DNA from: Sinohyriopsis cumingii
Lineage: Eukaryota; Mollusca; Bivalvia; Unionida; Unionidae
Length of the DNA: 64,000 nt
Reading direction: 5' to 3'
Assembly (NCBI GenBank): GCA_028554795.2
Contig: JAPYKE020000033.1
Span: 4,197,501-4,261,500, forward strand
The notes below the pieces were generated by a model. That model was not told the origin of the DNA. It worked only from the letters and a program-made list of their open reading frames with translations, and made no database searches. Position 1 is the first letter of the stretch, and each line of letters begins with the position of its first letter. Shown piece after piece: positions 49,553 to 61,800 of this stretch. A program made the translations under genes and the position numbers.

Positions 49553-50059
49553 AACACATGTATGTGAATGTGCAAAAGTTTGTAGGCACAAATGATACCA
49601 ACAACAAGTATTTGATGGTTTGAAGCCTACATTTTACAGTGAGCTACAATATAACACTGGAACAAACCTGGACAAGGCGAGTGAGCATCTAAAAAAGGAT
49701 GGTCATTCAATGTTTGTGTAAAAAATCATAGGGAGAAGTCATTTTTGATTTCCTAACAGAAGATGGCAAATTTTACATTTTTTAGGAGACTTAGTCACCC
49801 ATTTCACCTGCTAGTATGACCCCTGCTAACATGTGATGGACACAGTACACAGTACAGACATATGGATAGACAGACAGACAAGGTAACACTATATGCTCCT
49901 AATACTGTCTCTATTAAATAAATGAAATAAAGATGGTCATTGATGATTGTTGTACTCATAAATTCTGATATCACTATAAAACAGCAAGAACTTTATGTTA
50001 GTTACAACAGATATCCCTTCCCATGTGGTCCTCTACAAATCTTGGTCTCTGGTTTCCAC

Positions 50060-50062
<3 letters not shown>

Positions 50063-50144
<82 letters not shown>

Positions 50145-50153
50145 ATATATATA
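50063..50153. repeat. (TA)n microsatellite at the transposon border
   Basis: A pure TA run of about 70 bp grades into imperfect TA/ATA and abuts the left terminus of the element at 50154. Confidence 0.97.
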
Positions 50154-51646
50154 CACCTCTCCCTTGATAACTAGCGCACAATAGGGGTTTACAAACACAG
50201 ACCACACTTTAAACAAGGGCATGAGTTACTGAGGGACCTAAAAAAAAAAAAAACATTGTACTTAGACATCAAGAAAACAGCGGGGGGACAGGAATAGGGA
50301 AATGGGCTGTTTAATTACTGAATCCTCATTTTATAACGTCGATAATTATTGTTAATAATGTGCTTTTTCTATTGAAGTTGTTCGCTATTCTGTATAAATG
50401 GCATTTATTTTCAAAATGTCCAACATGTAAAAGATCATTCCAATTGGTTTCAGAAACACACAGCTAAGGGTGTACATGAAAACAAAACATCTGTGTAATA
50501 CATTACTTCTTTTGTTTTGTTGACTAATCTGGTTCTCGGAATGGTTCTTAATAGTATAGTGCCAGTCAGGAGTCAAAGTAGCAGGTAACTAGACTAACTG
50601 TTGATATAGTACCAAACAAGATTTCCTTGAAACTCAATTTTTGTATTGTTCATTTAGTAAAATACTATTGTCGCCATTTCATTGGAAGTAAGAGTGAAAC
50701 TTCATATCATCCTTGAGGATATCTCTAAGTGCCAGTTAGAAATTCTCTGAAATGCGCTTGCCCACAATGGTCCGTATCTGTGAAACCAAACTCTTTATAT
50801 TACGAAGTATTTGTTTTCCTTGATTGCCTTGCTATCTTTGATCACAGTTATGAATGAGTCAGTTATTTTAGGTCAGTTTAATTATCTTACATACACAATA
50901 ACATTTATAACAGTGTTTGATTTGAAAACTGAAGTGAGTTCGCCTGACACAACTGGGGTAGCAAGATTTTATAATGTAGAATTTGCATGCCTTTTAACCT
51001 TTCTTTTATTTCACTTGCTTTATTTAATTCAAAAGACATAATTAACATGGTAATGCAAGAGAGGCCAGCTTTTAATTCAGTGCAACAAACCAACAAATAC
51101 TCCATCAAGTCATCAAAACACGGTCAGCACTTAATTAGGTTCTGTTCTCAGAGAAATGCTTGCAGACAGCTGTTATGGTAGAATGATACATTTTAGGTTT
51201 AAATACACATTGCATTCATGATGATTACACTTAAGAGGAACTAAAAGATAAAATTAAAACACGAATTTCACCTAACAAAAATTATTTGATTGGCATCTAA
51301 ATATTAATGTACTGCATACACTAGGCATGACATTTTCATTTATCAAATTTCTACTAAGAATGTCATTTGGAAAGAAAATGTAACCAATTATATGATTTCG
51401 TATTAAACAGTGATAATTTCTAATTTTTTTTAATAATTTCCAGATCTTATCTACCGTTTTGGACCATAAAATAAGCGATATATCAATGTTTCAGTTACAA
51501 ATTTTGATCATGACTTTCTTCAAGTTCAGGAAATAGTGATAAATGATTTTAGTATTTTATGGTTTACAAAAATGAGATCCATGCTGCCTCACCCTGCATT
51601 TTAAGCAGGTTCGTTGAGTTAACAGGCTTGAGTTATCGAGGGAATG

Positions 51647-51649
<3 letters not shown>
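50154..51649. mobile_element. Tigger-like DNA transposon, non-autonomous (copy 2)
   Basis: The left end is CACCTCTCCCTTGATAACTA and the right end, read inward, is CACCATTCCCTCGATAACTC. The body aligns along its length with copy 1 at 45936-47370 in the same orientation (for example 'ctgtttattgtctgaatcct' versus 'ctgtttaattactgaatcct'). No transposase frame is visible. TA tracts flank both ends. Confidence 0.8.

Positions 51650-51728
<79 letters not shown>
51650..51728. repeat. (TG)n(TA)n microsatellite at the transposon border
   Basis: A short TG run passes into a TA run of about 60 bp immediately outside the right terminus of copy 2. Confidence 0.97.
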
Positions 51729-51730
<2 letters not shown>

Positions 51731-51794
51731 TTAATTAGATTTACTTGTGTACAAGTATGCCTTTGTATAAAATATCTTTGGCTTGTTCCAGTGA

Positions 51795-51960
51795 AATATA
51801 CTTGATACACAGGGAAGGCACTTTTAATGTGGGGTAGTCAACCATAGAAATTATTGCAATTTAGAACTTCATATCATTTTCATATGAACTCCTCAGTAAC
51901 CAGAGTAACCAGGCATATATTTTTTTTTAAAGTGCCTTCCCTGGATACCAGGTATGTTTA
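51795..51960. repeat. Small inverted-repeat element (MITE candidate)
   Basis: GGGAAGGCACTTT at about 51811-51823 is matched by AAAGTGCCTTCCC at about 51931-51943, with weaker pairing continuing outward for some 15 bp. The element is about 165 bp. No target duplication was identified. Confidence 0.6.
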
Positions 51961-52514
51961 AGTAGAACACCCCTCAGGCTGGGGGTTAAACCTGATTTTC
52001 ACTATAGGATGCACTTCACCAACACAACAGCCTTAACCCAAAGAAAAGACAAACAAAAATGAACAAATTCTAAATGACTCTCTCTCCATGACACACACTT
52101 TTTTAAAATTGAAAAATAGAAGCCAGACTAAGTATGTCATCAATGAAATATTCAGTCATAATAGATTTCTTCCAATGTTTAAAGTTAACACTATATGGTA
52201 GTGCTTTTAGAACTTGCCTACATAAGTGTTCACTTTACCCCTCCAAGAAATAACAACTCACATTTTCTCTCAAAACACAAATCAGAATAAGTACATCACT
52301 GATGAAAACATTTGATCTCGATCTCTCTCTCACCCTCTCTCCCCCTCTGGAAAAACAAAAGTCAGTCATACCACTCAATTATGCCAACATTTTATACAAT
52401 TAAAACAATTATGATGATGTAAACTTTCTATCATGTATAATTATTTCTATCATGTATAATGCTTATTAGAAAACAACCCAACAATCCTTTTTTTTCCCTG
52501 TACTGTATGCAGAC

Positions 52515-53460
52515 ATGTAACATCTTTTTGTGGCAGCCATATATAATGTCAGATCAGAACCATTTTCATTCTGACCAACAATACGTAAATATTCTGATGA
52601 AAACAAGATTTTTAAGATGACGGCCATGGTGGTCATAATGGATGTAATAGGTCAGCAAAATTTTCATTCAGTAAATAATGGCATCATAAGTCTTCCGGGT
52701 GAAAACACAATGTATCTAGAAGGAGCACCAATAACAAAGATTTTTGAGATGCTCATTGTGGATATCAGAACTGCAGAGTTATTTTTATTCAAGATGATAT
52801 CACTTTAAAAGCAATAACAAGATTTTCAAGATTGCTGCCATGGTGGCCATACTGGATAACAGCTCAGCAGCATTTTTATCCAGTACTAAGAAAACATCAT
52901 AAGAAGTCTTTTAGTGAAAACCCATGTTGATATGAGGACCCAGTCAGGTCATGCAGCAGTAACAAGATGGCTGCCACTGTGGTATCAATTTTAGACGTTC
53001 AAGCAGAAACGTTATCATTTAGGACCAACTAGACATTGCAAGAAGTCATTCTTATGTGAAACATCCAGCTCAATATCACTTTCTGCTCAGGAGAATTAGC
53101 AATAACCAGATTTTCAGGATGGCTGTCATGGCAACCATATTAGACATGATATCAGCACCATTTTCATTTAGGACCAACTAGACATGACAAAAAGTCTTTC
53201 AGTGGAAACTCCATGTTGGTATAACCATCCAGTCTGGAAGAGCAGCAATAACAAAATCTTCAAGCTGGCATTTGTGGTTATCATACTGAAGATCATAACA
53301 ACACTATTTTCATTCTGAACCAACAAGAACCTGGGATGAATGTGTATTAAGTTTTACAGCAATCCTCCAAGTAGTTCAGGAGTAGCAGCAAGAGCTGGAC
53401 AGACACAGGACAATGAACAAGATGCTATCCCATAAGCTCTACAACCATCTGAGCTAAAAT
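52515..53460 (+). repeat. Array of the dispersed 'aagatggc' repeat, about six units
   Basis: Units of roughly 130-150 bp carry 'gattttcaagatggctgcca', 'tggtggccatactgga', 'caccattttcatttaggacc' and 'gaaaacccatgttgatatga'. They are more diverged from each other than in the minisatellites. Single units occur at 720-1010, 2355-2530, 18430-18530, 40018-40330 and 45665-45835, all in the same orientation. Confidence 0.88.
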
Positions 53461-53720
53461 TATATGGATAGTACATAGATGTTGCAAAATACACACTGGC
53501 TGCTGTAGCCAATGTCAACTTTTCGAGTTGTTCTACTTTTTACAATCTGCATCATGAATTGGGACAATAGAACTTTCTTGACAAGGTCAGAATCTTTTGA
53601 TATTGGCATACAATTTATCTGATTTTGGGACAGAACTGTTGTCACCGAAATGCTAAGTCCCAAACATTATGAAATACAGTTTGATACTTTATTACTTCAT
53701 TCTCAAGATCTCTATATGAT

Positions 53721-53908
53721 ATAGAAATTGTATTGTTTGGTACTGAATGCCAGTATGTGCTGTCTTAATGAAATAGAAGGCATCATAAAGGCCCTCATAG
53801 CAGGCACAATAAAATAGAAATTGTATCGTTTTGTATTGAATGCCAGTATCTGCTGTCTTAATGAAATAGCGGGCATCATAAAGGCACTCATAGCTGACGC
53901 AATAAAAT
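53721..53908 (+). repeat. 93-bp tandem duplication
   Basis: Two copies begin 'atagaaattgtattgttt' (53721) and 'atagaaattgtatcgttt' (53814), and each contains 'tgtcttaatgaaatag'. Confidence 0.93.
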
Positions 53909-54082
53909 TTTGCTTAAAATTTTAGTTTTTCAAAAACATTGTATTACCTGTAATCAAAAGCAAAACCAACATTGGGCACTCATTATTGAGATTATTTTAA
54001 GAACACCATGTCTACACATTAGCGTTAAAAGTCAGGCCAATGGCACCCATAAAAGTAAAAAGAAAATCGTGATCATACTTAC

Positions 54083-54248
54083 TCTAAGTTGAGCAGCATC
54101 TGTGCTGACCCGCAAGAGTTCCCTGACAGAGTCTATAAAGCCCTGATAGTGGTAGTTACACATCCGCTCAATCTCTTTATCATGATTCTTGATTCTTGAA
54201 TCCAACATTTCCATGAATTTTTCCAGCTCATCATTTTCATATACAGCC
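54083..54248 (-). CDS. EXOC6: EXOC6/Sec15 coding exon (N-terminal region)
   Basis: This exon belongs to exocyst complex component 6 (Sec15), a subunit of the octameric exocyst that tethers secretory vesicles to the plasma membrane and, as known for the family, binds the GTPase Rab11/Sec4. The 166-nt exon gives one base of a split codon plus 55 codons. It starts AVYENDELEKFMEMLDSRI and contains NHDKEIERMCNYHYQGF, which closely matches the animal Sec15 segment with HDKEIE.MCN.H.QGF. On the minus strand the acceptor TAG lies just above 54,248 and the donor is GTAAGT just below 54,083. The 3' junction is phase 0, which fits the next exon. The preceding exon with the start codon was not found up to 64,000 and probably lies beyond the window. 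The assignment is firm. EXOC6 versus EXOC6B cannot be separated, and most invertebrates have a single Sec15. Confidence 0.95.
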
Positions 54249-57200
54249 CTAAAAAAGAGATAGCAGGGTGTACAGATAGTGTCTATTCCAGAACTGAAAT
54301 TTAGCGAGCATGTTCACCCCTCCATCTGAACAAAAGGAGTCAAATATCTGAATACAGGAGAAATTTAATGAAATGCTTACAAATATGATGCAAAATGTTT
54401 GCATGTTCTATTGGTTTTCTGGAACAAATTTTTAGGAAATCAGCATGAATCGTGGAACATGCTTCCTAGCATAAATCTTGTATAGAGATGAGTTATTTTC
54501 TTTAATTATATAGTTTGTCTAATAATTTCAATCATGAGAACATTGCACTTAAAAAGAACAGGAATGTGTCAAGCATAACAAATGGATTCCTCAAGTTGTC
54601 TCTTCTGTTACAATACTCCATGTAAATACTGTACAATCATAAATATTTGAAGAGGATTTAATTGGTGTGGGTGAGGTGGACATAGTCATAAAATTAAATC
54701 CATCACAAACAAGAGTTCCGTGAATGTAACGAAACTAGTGGCTGAAAAGAATTTCCAGGAATCCAAGATGTTAATTTCTTGTTTTCTTTAGTTCTTTTCA
54801 AGGCAAATATTGAAACCATCTCTGATCTTCATAAGAAACTTTAACAGTCCAAAACTGACGACAGCATCTTTTTCTTACATGTCTAAGTAAACACATTGCA
54901 GGGACAAAATTCTTTATCATGGTCATTGACCTTAGGCCTGATATAATGGATAGAAATCATCAAAATTATCTCAGACAGTGTCAAGATATAAGCCACATTC
55001 AAGTTTGATCAAATCTATAGCATGTTTTAATTTATTTTCATAGGTCTCAATTTCTGTGGTTTTGTAAAAGAATGCATTTCATGAGTACGTGTACTTACAT
55101 TGGTGGATTTACCTGTCAAACTTTGCATATTTGTTGTTATTTAATTTCATAGATTAACTTCAACAAATACTACAAATAAAGAATACAGACAAAAAAAACA
55201 CTACATGCATGCCATCAACAAACTGTGGTCACTTAAATGGTCAAAACAGTAACATCACCCGTATGAGCAGAAATGAAACAGTCTGTCAAGTTCAATCACT
55301 TAATCTGTCTGAGTGCTCAACAACTAAGGGACCCAATGCATCCAACGACAACTAGGTCTTGAAGTACAGTATATATGTATGATCTCTTGCTTGAAATGCT
55401 GTCTATAAAATTACATCATAGGCATTTTCTGCCAATCATGGCATTAGCAGGATGGCTTAGGAGTGGTAAAATTTGACTTAGAGCCCCCTCATGTTTGATA
55501 ATGTCGACATATCACATGTGAACCAAAGATGTTACCAACTGCCACTAAATGCAGTTAGCAGTAAGTGCTGTGTTCAGAGCCCATTAAAGTAAAACTAAGC
55601 AGAATACAATAAAATCATTCCTGTCTTGTGTACGGACCAACATCAACCACCAGACTTGACAAAAAATACGGAGCACTACAAAAGAATTAAAAACACACTT
55701 CCACAACTGGTATGGTAAACATATCACGGAGACCAAAAATGTCACTGACTAAATTCACTTAAATAATTCCACCCAATTTAAAAACTAAACATTAAAAGAC
55801 TGATTTCACTTTGGATGTTAAATCAGGAATGAGTATTTATCAAGTAAACAACATTATATAAAACATTAAGACACAATAACAGAGCCAGGATGTGGGCCAA
55901 TTTCCTTCCTAAAACATCCAAAGTTGTCAATAAGTTTAGGAATTTCCAAGTGACTCAGACTCAGGTAACACAGTTTACATCCAATAATAATTATCTGAAT
56001 ATTTAATCTAAAATCATGGAAAATATAAGCTATGTAATATGTTGTTTACAAAATAAATGTCAAAGTCAGCAAGACCATTAACTAGATTTTGGGTCAATTA
56101 CAAATTACAAATATACATAACATATAATTACTGATAAAAGCCAGCAAACAATACAAATTAAATATACATAACAGCAATTAAAGATAGAGTCTGGAAATCA
56201 GAATATCTCAAAGTTCTGTTGAAGCTAAATGCACAAATCCCAGAGATTCAGTTGCCCCATAAAGGGTTGGAAAAATGGGATCTGATTTCTTGTATTTCAA
56301 AATGATTCTTTACCCATATGTCTTGTGGAGAGGACTAATGACCAATAAATTTCTCAAACTACTAGCCCTTCTAGCTACAAGGAAATTTATGACAAATCCT
56401 GTTATGATGTCCTTTTTCACAGTACTTAACAGAAAACATATTTCCAGTCAAATACAACTTAACTAATAAAAAGATCCCAAATTAGGTCATCTGGTGCTGT
56501 ATAAAAAACATCACCCAAATCACTCTCAAAAAGCGTTATATCCAGTTTCTTCACTAGGGGTGCACGATTACAAGTAAAGAAACTGTGCAAACTTGTGTGA
56601 CACATGACATCATCAGGACTCATGATGAGTTAAAAATACTGTGTGCAATTAGGACTAACTACATCTCTGAAAACAGTTGGTGACAAAAACTGATTACAGC
56701 AATCTCTGGGGCAACTGTAGGAACTTCGCGGAACACGAAACAAATCTGCTGACTATTTGGATTTTCAAAACTGGCTGACCAGGGAAAACCATAGACTTTT
56801 ACAATTTTTCTACCCCTGTGTAACATATATATTGACATGATGAAATTTATTTAATGAAACTGGGCATGTACATGGGATGCTTTTAAAGGATCTATTCACT
56901 GTCTTACATACTTGAAATGGTGGGTATTTTTTAAAAACAAGAACACTGTTAAGTTATCAAAGATTCTGTTGACAGACATGTTGTTTAAAGGTAAATACTG
57001 TAGTTTCAAACAATTTATATCAACACAACAGCATTACATACATTTGACAGAGCAGGTAAGTCAGCCTGTGTATCCCCTATGGGTGCAAGACTGAGAGTCA
57101 AAACTCTCCTTGGTGTCAAAACTGGGGGTCTGGCTGAGTAAAAAACAAACTTTAGTATCAGAACTGGGGGTCAAATTAAAAATTTGGGGGTCTCTGAAGC

Positions 57201-58288
57201 ACAAATGAGGGTAAAGGAAAACAATGAGTCAGCTTACAACAAAATCAGGATATTTACCAAATTTGGTCTGAGTTTTTACTTGAAACAATGGCACATGTCT
57301 TTGTCTTTCTTATCCCAATGAGGATCCACAACAGCATTACAAGAAGGACAAAATGAATGTTCATGTCCTTTGAACTTGATTTCAGCTAATGAAATTCCTG
57401 TTTCCATCCAATACTGAATTTCATGTGATAATTTAGTTTAGATTTTGGTACTTTAGCACCAGGAGATAATGCACGCTTAGACAACTCAAGGAACTTTTCA
57501 ACACTAAAGTCTAACTGACAATGACTTTGCCTTTTAGTAATCCAACCATAATCAATTAATATCTTCAATCCTTCCAGAATAACTTCTGATCACACAAAGT
57601 ATATTCTATTTCAACAAATTTCAGTCACTGAAGCCAAACGACACTACTAACTGAATTAAACAGATGCTAATTGTTTTATGATACTTGAATATATCAACTA
57701 AATATTCTTACCCTGCTGAAGCCAGTTAACAGTCACATGACCACAATCAGTATTACCATAAATATACTACACTATTAAGTAAGGTTTGAAGAAAATGAAG
57801 AAAAAACAAAATTCAATAATAGTTTTGCATTCATTGAAGACTGCAGTGAATGACAGGGGACACAACTCATCTCAGGTGGAAACCACTACTGTCCAGAAGG
57901 TTCTGATATATTGGCATCATCAGTGAAGTGGAATGTGCCATAGCCAATACTTCTGCTTTTCCTAGTGATGGCACAACCAATCAGAAAATCAGAGACATGC
58001 TTTAAGAAAATGTAAACAGAAAACATCATATGTAAACAATCCTCTAAAGCAAATAAGTGCAAATATAATATAATTTAATTGGAATGCGTATTTCCATCAT
58101 CAATGACAGCCATATATGTGTTTGTTTACATGTTCACTAATTATGCAAATGTTTACAGACAGTAAATTAAACATGGCCATTTGCACATATAAACACAGCA
58201 GCCATCCCTAATATTTAAGATACTGTAACATAAATGCAAAATGCATATATTGTCAAAATTTACAATGAACTGGTTTATGTTTGCCTGT

Positions 58289-58516
58289 GGGGGCCCCAGG
58301 TAGCTAAGTGGTCGCAAGCACTCACTATCTCACCCATGTCCATTGAATTTGAGTCTCGGGTTCAGCCAATATGGGTATGTGAGAAAGCTTGCCAGTAGCT
58401 TCCTGTGGGGCAGTGGTTCTTATCAGGGTTTTCCTGGGTTTATCCTCCACCAGTTATACTGGCCACCATGTATAGCCTAAAAGAGTGCTCAAAAATGGTG
58501 TTAAGCCAATAACAAT
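58289..58516 (+). mobile_element. tRNA-derived SINE, family B
   Basis: The head 'ggtagctaagtggtcgcaag' resembles a pol III A box, and 'gagtctcgggttcagcc' is a degenerate B box. The body has 'ggggcagtggttcttatcag' and 'tttatcctccaccagt' and ends 'ggtgttaagccaataacaa'. This recalls SINEs widespread in molluscs and is unrelated to family A. The exact family name was not established. Confidence 0.75.
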
Positions 58517-59408
58517 AGCTTCTGCTTGTGACCAGTTTTTAACCAGATCACATACGTAAATATGTACCTTAAATCAAAGGGAAACATAACAAAGATGTAT
58601 ATGACTAACAGGTTTTCATCCCCAAAAAGTAATTCATTAAACATTTGAGTGAAAATTTCTTCACAGATTACAAATTGTGATACAAAGAAGTATCCATCAT
58701 TTTTAGCATTATTAATGTGGTATCATCCCACAACCTATTTTGGCAGTGTCATAAACTTTCAGAAGATACATCTCACAACCACAGCATGATACTGCATATG
58801 GATCAACACAGAAAAAATTGTCAAAAATCCAATCATTATCAGCTGTGTAATGATAAATAGCATGAAAAAACTCAATTTACCAATTCTCTTTTCCAAACAG
58901 TAGGTCGTAAAATTCCTTACAAACCATACAGACGATGCACTTCCGCAATAATGTCTTCAAGTCTGCTACTCAACATGTGATACTGTAGCAACATGACTCA
59001 CAGCAAATAACTGCATCAATAACAATGTGTAGAATAATGTAAAATGTTATGAAGTTTTATTTGTATCTATCGTTACTGATGTTCATCTGTGTTTCTTTGT
59101 TATTATGATTTGAAGAAAGTTTCAAGAAACACATAATTTTATATTACATAACTAAACCTGCATCTCCTGCATTTTTGCTTATTTAAATCAACGTACTGAA
59201 ATTTTCTATTGGTAAGTAATTTGACTTTAATAATAAATTTTCAATCACCCTTAAGGAGAATCTTGATATGCTTTATTTTGACCAATTTAACTTATAATTT
59301 CTTTAATACTCATCAGAATGATAACAGATTGAAAACAAAACAATAACTTTGTCTTCTGACTCTAACTATTTGCACTTCTGAAGAAATAACTTATGAAGGA
59401 TGCAATGC

Positions 59409-59726
59409 ATGTGTGTGTGTGTGTGTGATTTGGAATTTTAACGTAGCCTGAACAATTTTTAAGTCATATCGCTATGATGTCTGCAGTGTGATAGTTTATA
59501 GTGATGTCTAGCACTGGGGCATCATAAAGCAGACATGTAGCATGATGTCCCACCCAGGCACATTATCCTGACACCAGGCCAACCAGTCCTAACACTAACC
59601 TCTTACTGCTGAGCGCCAAGCGAGGCAGCCGTTAGTACCATTTTTGTAAGACTCGGCCTGGGAGTTGAACCCATGACCTCCCGCATTTGCAGTGGATGCT
59701 CTAACCACTAGGCCACCCGAGCAGTA
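59409..59726 (-). mobile_element. tRNA-derived SINE, family A
   Basis: This is a full-length copy with a tRNA-like head at the high-coordinate end ('ctctaaccactaggccaccc'), the shared body ('agcatgatgtcccacccagg') and a (CA)n tail (plus-strand TG run at 59409-59427). It is closely similar to 49229-49552. Confidence 0.88.
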
Positions 59727-59863
59727 CCTGTATCATGTATACCAAACACACACTGAAGACATTGAAGTAATATATATTGTTTTATTGTGTCAAAAGCTGC
59801 AAACAAGTTGGTAGCATTCATAAGCATAAACTTTTTCCCTACAAAAAGGAAACCAGAGGTCTC

Positions 59864-59960
59864 ACTAGGATTTTAAAACTAGGAGTCCAGGACTCCTACT
59901 TTGGTAAAAATAGGAGTCACACCAGCAAAACTTGCAGTCCCCTCCCAGAAACGTGTTGAA
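59864..59960. mobile_element. Possible terminal region of the hAT relic
   Basis: The sequence begins 'cagaggtctcactagg' and contains a 17-bp palindrome AGGAGTCC-A-GGACTCCT at 59881-59897. It lies about 150 bp beyond the end of the hAT transposase reading, which suits a terminus. The matching opposite end was not found, so this is tentative. Confidence 0.35.
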
Positions 59961-60108
59961 GTGGCTAAATGTCCATTAAAATGCCAGGAATAAACAGACA
60001 CAGAACTTGATCATTTTTATTTATTGGTAATTATTTATTATTCTTTAAAATATTATGAATCAAAATTAATATCAAGTACAAATATAATATTCTTAACTAC
60101 AATATAGT

Positions 60109-61800
60109 TTACTTTTGTCTATGTCGCATTTCACAAAATTTTCTGATGCTGGGCTTTGGATCATATTCCTCCACACTAGGTCCCTCTTCTTTGACATGCA
60201 TCATTTGTGTTAAGGTCTCATGTTTTATTCTAGACCTTCCCTTTGCCTTGATTTTGTTCTGCACACTGAAGCCTCTCTCACATGCCACAGATGTCACTAG
60301 TGACACCAACACAATTACAGCTAGGACTACAAGGTCTGAAAATACATCTCTGTACTATTGCAGTAGAGTTGTACAGGCTTCTGTCAGTGTGCAGTTCAAT
60401 GATTTTATGACTACCTTCACTTGGTAGAAATCAGCCTGTGCTCTTTCAACATCAATAACTCCACCCCCACCACCACAAATATTGATCAATTCCTGTGGTT
60501 CATTTTCACCATGATCATCAAGACTGTTAGCATTTCTTGGGACTTTGGATGGGCTCAGCACAGTGTTAAGAAGCTGAAGGTTTTTCATGGATTGTTCATA
60601 AAACCTCACATCTAAGTTTTCTACAAGTTTGTCCAGATAGTTGTTTGCATTAATCTGAAACTGCAATGTGAGTTTATCTCCATCTGTTACCTTCACCCCA
60701 TGATATAAAGACTTTCATTTTGTGAGATCATCATACATTTTGGCTAATTCAATCGAGTAGATTCCACCATAATATTCACAGTCTCAATGTCCACATTGCC
60801 TTGTTGAAACACTTGAGATAGCTTTCCTACTACTCCAAGAATGTCTTTAAAGAATCCTGAAACCAACACAAATGTCACACACTTTACGCAGAAAATACCC
60901 TTTGCCTCAGAAACACCCTTTGCAACATCATGTTCAAGTGTAGCATACACAGCTGAGTAACAGTTGACTATTGCTCTCACTGCTGCTTCTACAGAAAGCT
61001 GTTGGAAACTTGCTGGTTCCTTCAGTTACATATTTCATGTTTTCACTGTCCACAATGTCCACCACAAATGTATTTAGCAATTCTGCAGTACGATACAATG
61101 ACCTGAGAGCCATTCTCAGGTCATTGTATCGTACTGCAGAATTGCTGAAGTACCTATACACCATCTTCAAAGTGTGCTGATATTCGTTGAACAGTGTAAT
61201 GTCCCTACATGCTTGGCCTGCAGCAAGTGCAAGCTTATGAGCAACACAGTGTATCTGCATTAGATGCTTGAAGTGATACTGTTTCAGTATAGCACACACA
61301 CCATTGAGTCTACCAGTAATGACAGCTGCACCATCACTAGCTAATGTCATTAGCTTGCTGAGAGGGATTTTCTTTCTCTCAAATAACTATTTCAGAAACA
61401 ACTGTTGCAGCTTTTCCATCTATAACACTGATACAATCCACAAAATGAATCACTGACGTATTATCACTACTCAGACACTTCACATAAACATTCAGCTTTT
61501 TATGGATAGTCACATTTGTACTTTCATCAATAATAAGTTCCAAATATTAGTCAGAATTAGTTATCTTGGTGTCTACTACTTCTTTTAAAGTAGAGTTTAT
61601 GGCCTCCAACATGTCCATCTTTATTTCTTCACTTGTGTACAATTTCTTGTGCTCTTGAAGGTCTGGACATTTGTTCTTGATTTGGAGAGCGATTACTTTG
61701 TTGTACTGACTCAGTGGCTGACCCTCTTTCACAATGTAATACAAGGTGTTGAATTGTGTCTCTTTCGTGCTGTCACAATCACTGTCTAACTCCTGTAGCT
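60109..61800 (-). pseudogene. hAT transposase relic, ZNF862-like group
   Basis: This is a nearly collinear transposase missing its N-terminal zinc finger. From 61,800 down it reads KLYTSEEIKMDMLEAINSTL, then LELIIDESTNVTIHKKLNVY, MTLASDGAAVITGRLNGV and LMQIHCVAHKLALAAGQA (catalytic-fold region with the C..H pair). At the end is SLVTSVACERGFSVQNKIK (hATC dimerisation domain) at about 60,312-60,250. Stops or frameshifts occur near 61,550, 61,360, 60,930 and 60,350, so it is inactive. Proteins such as ZNF862 and KIAA1586 carry this type of domain. A perfect 33-bp palindrome lies inside the 138-codon open piece at 60934-61350. Confidence 0.85.
61076..61146. repeat. Perfect 33-bp palindrome with 5-nt loop
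   Basis: Arms at 61076-61108 and 61114-61146 are exact reverse complements (each contains CTGCAGTACGATACAATGAC or its complement), separated by gccat. It lies within an open hAT reading frame. Both strands therefore encode the peptide SNSAVRYNDLR. Confidence 0.97.

Larger units (their letters stand above)
47981..54082 (-). other. EXOC6 intron between the first two visible exons
   Basis: The intron holds a SINE (49229-49552), Tigger-like copy 2 with TA microsatellites at both borders, a small inverted-repeat element (51795-51960), the dispersed-repeat array (52515-53460) and a 93-bp tandem duplication (53721-53908). The plus-strand open frame at 48125-48478 (117 codons) is A/T-rich and matches nothing. 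Confidence 0.7.

Noticed and set aside
49998-50222. Open frames of poly-(Tyr-Ile)
   Set aside because: They are translations of a TA microsatellite.
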